A stretch of 64,000 bases of DNA from Thiocapsa bogorovii (GTDB lineage: Bacteria > Pseudomonadota > Gammaproteobacteria > Chromatiales > Chromatiaceae): contig NZ_CP089309.1 of the NCBI RefSeq assembly GCF_021228795.1, positions 4,957,501 through 5,021,500 on the forward strand, read 5' to 3'. This document shows positions 57,162 to 64,000 of the stretch, piece after piece. The notes under the pieces were generated by a model, which made no database searches, had not been told where the DNA came from, and saw only the letters and a list, made by a program, of their open reading frames with translations. Positions within the stretch are counted from its first letter, which is position 1. The number at the start of each line of letters is the position of its first letter. Made by a program: the position numbers and the translations under genes.

Positions 57162-57557
57162 ATGAACGCATTACCGAACACAGAGGATCTCTCGGCCAGT
57201 TTCGAACTGCCGGGCGAAGAGCGCTATATCGCGTTTCTTGCGCGTGTCACGGAACGGGGCGAGGTCTGGACCTTAAAGGGAGATGATGGCTTCATCGCTT
57301 TCTCCGACGATGAGGGACGGGATTGTTTTCCCTTCTGGCCCGACGCGGCATGTGCCACGGCGCTGGCGACGCATGATTGGGCCGATTGCCGCGCCGAGCC
57401 GCTGGCGCTCGAGGTCTTCATGACCCGTTGGTTGACCGGTATGGCGAAGGACGGCCGGATGGTCGCGGTCTTCCCCGCGCCGGATGGCTCGGGCGTAGTC
57501 ATTGCGCCCGAGACCCTGTTGGAGGATCTTCGGGAGGAGGGGGAGCAGGGCGCTTAA
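57162..57557 (+). CDS. DUF2750 family protein
   Basis: The 131-residue protein matches DUF2750: RYIAFLARVTERGEVWTLKG, then FSDDEGRDCFPFWPDAACAT and a C-terminal LEVFMTRWLTGMAKDGRMVA. The family is small, soluble and uncharacterised. It follows the second GH57 gene by 25 bases and is probably the last gene of that operon. ATG 57162 gives the natural start. Confidence 0.82.
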   Translation: MNALPNTEDLSASFELPGEERYIAFLARVTERGEVWTLKGDDGFIAFSDDEGRDCFPFWPDAACATALATHDWADCRAEPLALEVFMTRWLTGMAKDGRMVAVFPAPDGSGVVIAPETLLEDLREEGEQGA

Positions 57558-57653
57558 CGGGGCTGTGTTGAAGGGATGATCCGAGGCCGCTCGCCCGCGG
57601 GCTGAACGGTTGCTCGCGCGTCCGTCGAGGTCACTCGCTTTGGTCACGACGGG

Positions 57654-57851
57654 ATGAACGCCGTGAACGATACCTTGAGCAAGATCAAGGCTCAGGCAGA
57701 GCGTGCCCGAAACTCGCACGAGGAGGTCAAGGAGACCTCGGCGGAGAAGCCCACCCCTGCGGCATCATGTTGCATGTTCCCGGCGGTCGTTAAATCTGCC
57801 GGGGTCGCTCCCGTCCAAGAACATCGCATACCGCCGTCAGGCGCGGTTTAA
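57654..57851 (+). CDS. Doubtful small open reading frame
   Basis: A 65-codon frame starts MNAVNDTLSKIKAQAERARN, which looks helical and protein-like for about 35 residues, then becomes nondescript (PTPAASCCMFPAVVKSAG). A weak GGGA tract precedes the ATG. It converges with, and overlaps by 4 bases, the end of the Fe-S reductase gene. It could be a small protein of the GH57 region or chance; no family was recognised. Confidence 0.3.
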   Translation: MNAVNDTLSKIKAQAERARNSHEEVKETSAEKPTPAASCCMFPAVVKSAGVAPVQEHRIPPSGAV

Positions 57852-59317
57852 GTCTCGGTGATCTCGCACGCGATCCGGTCATCGGCAACTCCCTCGCTGC
57901 GGAGCAGGTCCGCCAGCCTTCCGATGGGCGCTTCCGGGCCGGCCAGATAGAAACGCAGTCCGCGCAGATCCGGGTGATCGGCGCGGATCACCGCAAAGAC
58001 ATCCTCCGCACGGCCGCTCATCAGCGGCGTCAGTTGGAAGTTGTCCAGCGCATCCGTGAGCGCGCGGCCCCAACGTCCCTGGTGGTGCCCCTCCGGATAT
58101 TGCGTGTCCCAGTAGAGGTGGAAGGACTCGATCACGTCGATGGAGATGGCGTGCTCGATCAGGCTCTTCGCCGGCGCGATGCCGTCGCCGAAGGCGATGA
58201 AGACCGCCGGTTCCGGCGCGTCCTCGGTCAGCACGAAGCGCCCGTAGGGCCCCTCGACCGCGATGAGGTGGCCGGGGTGCAGAGGCTTGAAGACCGCTTC
58301 GGAAAAGGTATCGGTGCCCCGTCTGACGTAAAACCAGAGGTTTCGGGCGTTGCAGGGACAGCTTGCGATCGGCAGCTCGCGGCTTGCGCCGTCTTCCAGC
58401 GTCAGGCGCACGCGTTGCCCAGACATGAACCGCAGGGTTTGAGTCCGCGGGGTCTGGACGTTCAGCGCGACCAGGTTCTCCGAGATCTGTTCGAGCTTGC
58501 GTAGACTGGCTCGGATCTCCTGATGCGGGAGATCGTTCACGCAAAGCGCCTCGGCCGCCTCGATCACGACGTCCGTGACGGCGGTGTGCGAGCAGGTCAA
58601 GAGATAACCCATCGCCTTCTCGCGCTCGCTCAGCACATAGTCGTGCTCGCGGATTCGCCGCGTCTCACCGCTGATCAATCGCCCCTTGCAGGCCCCGCAG
58701 TTGCCGCTCGCGCAACCGTAATTAAGGTTGATTCCGGCGCGCACCGAGGCGTCGAGAATCGACTCGTTGCCCTCGACGAAGTAGTCGTGACCGCTCGGGA
58801 TGAGTTTGACGTTGGCTGCCATGATGCGAAGGAAGGTGTCTTTGGCGAAGAGTTGTGCGCGCTCGTCCGTGACCGCACTGCCGATCAGAGCCGTGCGGGC
58901 GTCGAGGAACCAGTCGCGCGTCTCGCATGCCTGTCCCCCGATATGATCGGGGGGCGCGTCGGCAAGCGCCTTCAGACGCTCGCCGACCTGGTCCAAAAGG
59001 TCCTCGGCGGCGCTCAAGGCCGACATACGCTCGACGAGCGTCTTGCTCATTGCCCGCAGCCGTGCGACCAGGACTTGCGGGCTGGGCAGCGCGGCGTCGT
59101 GCCCCTCGGTCTTGGGAAGCGCATCGCTTTTGATGCGCTCGACCCGCTCGAGCGCCGCGTCGTCCGTCAGACTGACGGCGGGAAAGGCACGAAGGAGATC
59201 GCTGACGGCGACCGAACCCTCGAAGGTGGCGATCTCGCCGCGTCTGATGCGTCGCTGCAGCTCGGCGCGGGTGACGCCGGCGAGCCGTGCGGCGCGGGAC
59301 AGGCTCAGGTAGTCCAT
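57848..59317 (-). CDS. HTH-like / 2Fe-2S ferredoxin / flavin reductase fusion protein
   Basis: The 489-residue protein starts with a MerR/excisionase-like helix-turn-helix segment (LSRAARLAGVTRAELQRRIR, about 5-45). A helical linker follows, then a plant-type 2Fe-2S domain with C202, C207, C210 and C242 (NYGCASGNCGACKGRLISGE). The C-terminal half is an FNR-like FAD/NAD(P)H reductase module (GPYGRFVLTEDAPEPAVFIA, FGDGIAPAKSLIEH). It resembles CDP-6-deoxyglucoseen reductase-like electron transfer proteins. The N-terminal HTH is unusual. The redox partner is unknown; it stands alone on its strand. Confidence 0.85.
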   Translation of the reverse strand: MDYLSLSRAARLAGVTRAELQRRIRRGEIATFEGSVAVSDLLRAFPAVSLTDDAALERVERIKSDALPKTEGHDAALPSPQVLVARLRAMSKTLVERMSALSAAEDLLDQVGERLKALADAPPDHIGGQACETRDWFLDARTALIGSAVTDERAQLFAKDTFLRIMAANVKLIPSGHDYFVEGNESILDASVRAGINLNYGCASGNCGACKGRLISGETRRIREHDYVLSEREKAMGYLLTCSHTAVTDVVIEAAEALCVNDLPHQEIRASLRKLEQISENLVALNVQTPRTQTLRFMSGQRVRLTLEDGASRELPIASCPCNARNLWFYVRRGTDTFSEAVFKPLHPGHLIAVEGPYGRFVLTEDAPEPAVFIAFGDGIAPAKSLIEHAISIDVIESFHLYWDTQYPEGHHQGRWGRALTDALDNFQLTPLMSGRAEDVFAVIRADHPDLRGLRFYLAGPEAPIGRLADLLRSEGVADDRIACEITET

Positions 59318-59608
59318 GGGCGTGAGGTCTCCGATAGGGCTGGAGGCGTGCGTTCCCCCAGCACAGAAAGTGCTGCCGTGTTCGATCGACCGATCAGCCG
59401 CGCTTGACGCAATGCGGACACCGCGGTTCGCGATGACTGTGGTTGTCTGCTTCGGCCGCCAGTTGGGCTTCTCCTGTGCGCCGGGCTCGATGAGGAATCA
59501 ACGCGAAAAATCTCCCCCCGATCCCGATATCGTCCTTTCCAGAGCCTCCGCGCCTCCCGGCGTGCCTTCATTCCATCGGTTCAATCCACCTGACGAAGGA
59601 GAGCTGAC

Positions 59609-59935
59609 GTGGACGACAACACCAAGACCCAGATCGAGGCCGCCGCATTCCGTGGCTTGGTCGAGCACCTGCAACGCCGTACCGACGTGCAGAACATCGA
59701 CCTCATGAACCTGGCCGGCTTCTGTCGAAACTGCCTGTCCAAGTGGTATATGAACGCCGCTTCCGAGCACGGCGTCGAAATGACCTACGACCAGGCACGC
59801 GAGGCGGTTTACGGAATGCCGTATGCGGACTGGAAGACCCGCTATCAGCGGGAGGCAACCGCGGAGCAGGCGCGCCTGTTCGAGGAAACCCAGCCCTTGC
59901 ACGCCTTCGTCAGCGGCCACGGTGGAAAGGCTTAG
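59609..59935 (+). CDS. DUF1244 family protein
   Basis: The 108-residue protein carries the family signature NLAGFCRNCLSKWYMNAA with its CxxC-type cysteines, then EAVYGMPYADWKTRYQ. DUF1244 proteins are small, alpha-helical and conserved in proteobacteria without a known function. It starts at GTG 59609 with AAGGAGAG upstream at a good distance. The 291 bases before it hold no other gene. Confidence 0.88.
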   Translation: MDDNTKTQIEAAAFRGLVEHLQRRTDVQNIDLMNLAGFCRNCLSKWYMNAASEHGVEMTYDQAREAVYGMPYADWKTRYQREATAEQARLFEETQPLHAFVSGHGGKA

Positions 59936-59977
59936 ACGCTCGGGCTAGAGCAGGTCGTTACAATGACAATGCCGGCA

Positions 59978-60057
59978 CGTAGGGTGGACGAGCGAGAGCG
60001 AAGTCCACCTGGGCCAGGGCCGGCGCTGGTGGACTGCGCTGCGCTTGTTCACCCTAC
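59978..60057. repeat. Inverted pair of GTAGGGTGGAC-type intergenic repeats
   Basis: The left copy (59978-60009) begins CGTAGGGTGGACGAGCGAG and ends GTCCACC. The right copy (60028-60057) is the same motif in the opposite direction (GGTGGACTGCGCTGCGCTTG, then TTCACCCTAC). Each copy is itself partly palindromic (GGTGGAC/GTCCACC). A further partial copy, GCGCTTGTCCACC, follows near 60077-60089. Similar GTAGGGTGGAC elements are widespread in proteobacterial intergenic regions. Confidence 0.65.
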
Positions 60058-60153
60058 AGCGCGTGTCCGCTCTATAGCGCTTGTCCACCCTTCCGCGTGC
60101 TCACCCTTCCGCCTGTCTACCCGAGAGCTCCGAATCGGCGGCGTGGCCGTGTG

Positions 60154-60648
60154 TTAGAGATCGCCGGTGGCGCCCGCGGTCATGATCTCCTCAATCGTAT
60201 CGCGCACCTTGATTGCATTATCCATCAGGTTCGGCGGTAGGTCGGCCATCCCGATGACCTTATTGAGGTCGAGCGTCGTCAGCCATGCCTTGCCGTCCTG
60301 ATCTTCGATCAGGGTGATTCGACAGGGCAGATATGCTGAGAAGTCAATGTTTTCCTTGATCATCTCGCTGGCGATCCGAGCGTCGCAGAACTGGAAGATC
60401 TCGATGCGTTTGGTCTCCACGCCCATCGACTCCAGCTCCTTGTAGAGCGGCAGGTGAGCGACGAGTTTGAAGTTCAGCGTGTTGGCCCGAAGTTTCATGG
60501 ACTCGACGGCGTCGTCCATCGAAACATCTTCGGCCAGTGGCATCTTCAGCACGGTGTCGGCGATCGTCATGCTTTCGGCATGTGTCTGTGTGGCGAGGAA
60601 GGTCAAGGGCAGCAGGGCGATCAGCAGGGACAGTAGGACTTTCTTCAT
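60154..60648 (-). CDS. Exported DUF302 family protein
   Basis: The 164-residue protein has a cleavable signal peptide (MKKVLLSLLIALLPLTFLA, cleavage near THA-ES) and a DUF302 domain with LVAHLPLYKELESMGVETKR, IEIFQFCDARIASEMIK and LPCRITLIEDQDGKAWL. DUF302 proteins are found often in sulfur-oxidising and metal-handling bacteria, without a settled function. The two conserved Cys could bind a metal or form a disulfide. It lies downstream of the cupin gene on the same strand. Confidence 0.87.
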   Translation of the reverse strand: MKKVLLSLLIALLPLTFLATQTHAESMTIADTVLKMPLAEDVSMDDAVESMKLRANTLNFKLVAHLPLYKELESMGVETKRIEIFQFCDARIASEMIKENIDFSAYLPCRITLIEDQDGKAWLTTLDLNKVIGMADLPPNLMDNAIKVRDTIEEIMTAGATGDL

Positions 60649-60684
60649 TGTTGCATCTCTCCGGTGGATAAACTGTTGATGAGT

Positions 60685-60966
60685 TCAGTCGAATTTGTAG
60701 TGCTTCTCGACCGGCTCGACGACCTCCCAGGTGCATTCCATGCCGGCGGGGAAGGTGATCAGGTCGCCGCGTCCGAAGGTCTGGGGCTCGCCCCCGGTCG
60801 GGGTCACATGAAAACGCCCTCGCACGACGTAGCAGGTCTCGGAACGATCGTAACGCCAGGGAAAGGTCGAGGGCTCTTTTTTCCAGACCGCCCAGTCCTC
60901 AACGCCGAGGACATCCAGTTTGGCGGGGGAGGGTTTGTGCTCGCAGTAAATCTGAAGGTCGGTCAT
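60685..60966 (-). CDS. Small cupin-domain protein
   Basis: The 93-residue protein (MTDLQIYCEHKPSPAKLDVL) is one cupin barrel of the DUF861 type: WRYDRSETCYVVRGRFHVTP and RGDLITFPAGMECTWEV. The metal-binding His residues of classic cupins are mostly absent, as usual in this subgroup. ATG 60966 has GGAG 8 bases upstream. It lies 36 bases ahead of the DUF302 gene and may be co-transcribed with it. Confidence 0.85.
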   Translation of the reverse strand: MTDLQIYCEHKPSPAKLDVLGVEDWAVWKKEPSTFPWRYDRSETCYVVRGRFHVTPTGGEPQTFGRGDLITFPAGMECTWEVVEPVEKHYKFD

Positions 60967-61151
60967 CCATCGGCTCCGGGGTCGGCCGCCGCGATCGGCG
61001 GGTCTGGCTTTGCTGGGTCGGCATTCTGGAGCCAATCCGTTGGATTTTCCACCCGAGCGGCTGATGGCCGGTCTGGTTCGGGCGGCGTACGCCCCGGTCG
61101 CTATACCTGAAACCCTTTGTGTTCTTTGTGCCTTTGCGGTTAGATCCGGTC

Positions 61152-61661
61152 ATGAATGACCCGAACACTCCCTCCGAGCAAGAGCCGAGCGCTGTCCCCC
61201 TTGCCGAGCTGATGCTCCGATCGGCACTGCGCCTTGCTGTCGCTGAATCCTGTACCGGCGGTTGGTTGGCGAAGGTCATTACGGATCTCCCCGGGAGCAG
61301 TGCCTGGTTCGATTGCGGGTTCGTCACTTACAGCAATGCGGCCAAGCAGGAGATGCTCGGCGTGCGTGCCCAGACGCTGGCCGCGCAGGGCGCCGTGAGC
61401 GAGGCGGTGGTCGCGGAGATGGCCTCGGGCGTCCTGAGTCGCACCCGAGCCCACGTCGCTGTTGCCATTAGCGGCGTGGCCGGACCCGGCGGCGGCAGCC
61501 CCGAGAAGCCTGTCGGAACCGTCTGTTTCGCCTGGGCCTGGCCCGAGGGGCGGATCGAGACCCGACGTCTGCACTTCGACGGCGATCGCGATGCCGTGCG
61601 GCGCCGCTCGGTGCAGGTGGCGATCGACGGGCTGCTCGAGCGGCTTCCGGACCGTGGCTGA
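61152..61661 (+). CDS. pncC: Nicotinamide-nucleotide amidase (CinA C-terminal family)
   Basis: PncC deamidates NMN to NaMN in the pyridine nucleotide salvage cycle. The 169-residue sequence shows LAVAESCTGGWLAKVITDLPG (catalytic Ser), FVTYSNAAKQEMLGV and GVAGPGGGSPEKPVGTV, all family signatures. ATG 61152 is chosen; the frame extends to 61119. It precedes thpR and recA, a common gammaproteobacterial order. Confidence 0.94.
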   Translation: MNDPNTPSEQEPSAVPLAELMLRSALRLAVAESCTGGWLAKVITDLPGSSAWFDCGFVTYSNAAKQEMLGVRAQTLAAQGAVSEAVVAEMASGVLSRTRAHVAVAISGVAGPGGGSPEKPVGTVCFAWAWPEGRIETRRLHFDGDRDAVRRRSVQVAIDGLLERLPDRG

Positions 61662-62169
61662 ACGCTGGTTCTTTGCCCTTTGGCCCGATGACGCCGTCCG
61701 CGACGCCTTGGCTGCGCGCGTCCGCGAGCTTCTGCCCGTCGGCGCCCGTGCGATCCACCCGAGCGATTTTCACCTGACGCTTGCCTTCCTCGGTCCGCTC
61801 GCACCCGACGTGCTCGGGTGTGCGGAGGGGGTTGCAGATCGGATTCGAGCCCCCGAGCTCGAACTCGAGCTCGATCGCGTCGGTTGTTTCGCGCGAGCGC
61901 GCGTGTTGTGGTGCGGGCCCGCATGCCCGCCCGAGACCTTGCCGGCCCTCGTTTCGGATTTGCAGGTGCGGCTCGCGACCTGCGGTCTTGCCGCCGATCC
62001 GCGTCCCTATCGGCCGCATATCACACTCGCGCGCCAGGCCGCCGCCGCGCCGCCGGGGTCCGAGTGGTCGACGCCGATTCGTTGGTCGGTCCGCGAGATC
62101 GTGTTGGCTGCCGGATACGGCGGTCCCAGGCCGCGTTATCGGGTGCGTCGTCGGTGGGCGTTGCACTAG
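61654..62169 (+). CDS. thpR: RNA 2',3'-cyclic phosphodiesterase (LigT/2H family)
   Basis: The 171-residue enzyme has the two 2H motifs, FHLTLAFLG and PHITLAR, that form the active site hydrolysing cyclic phosphates in RNA. The N-terminus (VAERWFFALWPDDAVRDAL) is typical. GTG 61654 overlaps the pncC stop by 8 bases, so the genes are coupled. Length is normal. Confidence 0.92.
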   Translation: MAERWFFALWPDDAVRDALAARVRELLPVGARAIHPSDFHLTLAFLGPLAPDVLGCAEGVADRIRAPELELELDRVGCFARARVLWCGPACPPETLPALVSDLQVRLATCGLAADPRPYRPHITLARQAAAAPPGSEWSTPIRWSVREIVLAAGYGGPRPRYRVRRRWALH

Positions 62170-62437
62170 CGTCCCACCGCCCGCGTTCAATGCGGGCTCA
62201 TCGCGCTTGCGGCCTGCGCAACTTGTACGCCTTACCAGCCCGGACGGGCGCTATGCCTTGTGACGTTTGCCGATTCGCTATGCGATAATCGGGATCTGGC
62301 TGTTTCGGGCGGCATGAGCCTCGGCGGAGGCCCGGCGCGCTCGCCGGCCGCTGTCGGGACGCCGGCGAGTCGCATCCGGACATTGCAGAACGAGACACCT
62401 AGGAATGATCAAGCCGATCAGGTTCAACGGAGACCCA

Positions 62438-63490
<1,053 letters not shown>

Positions 63491-63510
63491 ACCGAAGCCC
63501 TCGCCGAGCG

Positions 63511-63966
63511 ATGGAAGAACCGGGTCCTGTAGCGGAGATCGTTGATCGAGCCCGCCGGCTGCTCGCAACCCGCGAGCATTCCCGAGCCGAGCTGATGCGT
63601 AAACTCCGAGCGCGCGGCTTCGATGATGCCGGGATCGGGGAGGCGCTTGACAGGCTGGTCGCCGAAGGCGCACTCGATGAAGAGCGTATGGTCGAGCAGT
63701 ATGTTGCCGAGCGTGCCGCCAAAGGGTTCGGACCTCTGCGAATTCGCGCCGAGCTACACGAAAAAGGTCTGACCGATACCCTCATCGACCCTCATCTCGG
63801 TGCCATGCGGGATGACTGGGTCGCCTATATGGCAGAGATCTACGATCGCCGATTCGGCAGTGAGCCACCGCCCGACCGTGCCGAGTATGCTCGACGTGGC
63901 CGCTTCCTCGAGCAACGTGGGTTTCCCTCCGAGATGATCCGCCGCTTCCTGCGCCGGCCCGATTGA
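63511..63966 (+). CDS. recX: RecA regulatory protein RecX
   Basis: RecX binds and limits RecA filaments. The 151-residue protein is made of three-helix repeats: [40 protein letters not shown] and [17 protein letters not shown], the last being a typical RecX motif. It starts 20 bases after the recA stop, so it is co-transcribed. Length fits the family (about 150). The remaining 34 bases of the window hold nothing recognisable. Confidence 0.94.
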   Translation: MEEPGPVAEIVDRARRLLATREHSRAELMRKLRARGFDDAGIGEALDRLVAEGALDEERMVEQYVAERAAKGFGPLRIRAELHEKGLTDTLIDPHLGAMRDDWVAYMAEIYDRRFGSEPPPDRAEYARRGRFLEQRGFPSEMIRRFLRRPD

Positions 63967-64000
63967 CCGGCCGGCGTCCGCAGTCCAACCGAGCATACCC

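Noticed and set aside
62170-62437. LexA/SOS box upstream of recA
   Set aside because: I looked for CTGT-N8-ACAG. CTGTTTCGGGCGGCAT near 62310 fails in the second half-site, so no SOS box is claimed.

Overview
The window is about 64 kb of high-GC DNA, densely packed with chromosomal genes. Gene content (sufBCD, fbpABC iron import, Tex, UppP, CysC, recA-recX, DUF1244, DUF2333, tandem GH57 enzymes) points to a gammaproteobacterium. I infer a member of the Chromatiales (purple sulfur bacteria such as Thiocapsa or relatives), but no pigment or sulfur-oxidation gene lies in the window to prove it. No rRNA, tRNA, CRISPR array, insertion sequence or prophage was seen.

Layout. 1-5.8 kb: an RND efflux pair on the minus strand and a CysZ-like membrane protein carrying a C-terminal J domain. 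6-10.8 kb: a Pro/Ala-rich membrane-anchored protein with a repeated HFAPLP motif, a DUF2333 protein, cysC, and small lipoprotein, membrane and Lys-rich genes around a 35-bp perfect inverted repeat. 10.8-14.8 kb: an fbpABC ferric-iron importer with a Fur-box-like palindrome over its promoter. 15-19.4 kb: sufB, sufC, sufD and a SUF-associated DUF59 gene, without sufS or sufE. 19.4-31.7 kb: phosphodiesterase, uppP, PPTase, tex, SET-domain protein, a second RND pair, RIO kinase and a small Cys protein. 31.7-32.1 kb: a decayed yefM-yoeB toxin-antitoxin locus. 32.1-37.3 kb: copA with an unknown partner, and an LTA-synthase-type enzyme.

37.6-49.7 kb is the most remarkable part: a 14-gene plus-strand cluster with mostly overlapping genes. 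It reads MrpE, MrpF, MrpG, DUF4040, MrpB, MrpC, MrpD, a second antiporter-like subunit, then NuoH-, NuoB-, NuoC- and NuoD-like subunits, a NuoI-like ferredoxin fused to a GltD/NfnL-type flavoprotein, and a rubrerythrin-like diiron protein. The order matches archaeal membrane-bound MBX/MBS (sulfane reductase) complexes. The NuoD-like subunit keeps only one Cys of each [NiFe] CxxC pair (CxxD and CxxE), so it should not be a hydrogenase. I infer a cation-pumping redox complex that exchanges electrons with NAD(P)H directly through the fused flavoprotein.

49.8-64 kb: a histone-H1-like DUF2934 protein, a MacB/FtsX-type ABC exporter, two GH57 glycoside hydrolases with DUF2750, an HTH/2Fe-2S/flavin reductase fusion, DUF1244, DUF302 and cupin genes, pncC, thpR, recA and recX. 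Three intergenic segments of 81-83 bp share AACCGCGT-type inverted ends; two of them sit inside the suf cluster and one inside the MBX-like cluster, which suggests a repeat family. Start codons were chosen mainly by Shine-Dalgarno spacing and gene overlap, and several remain uncertain.
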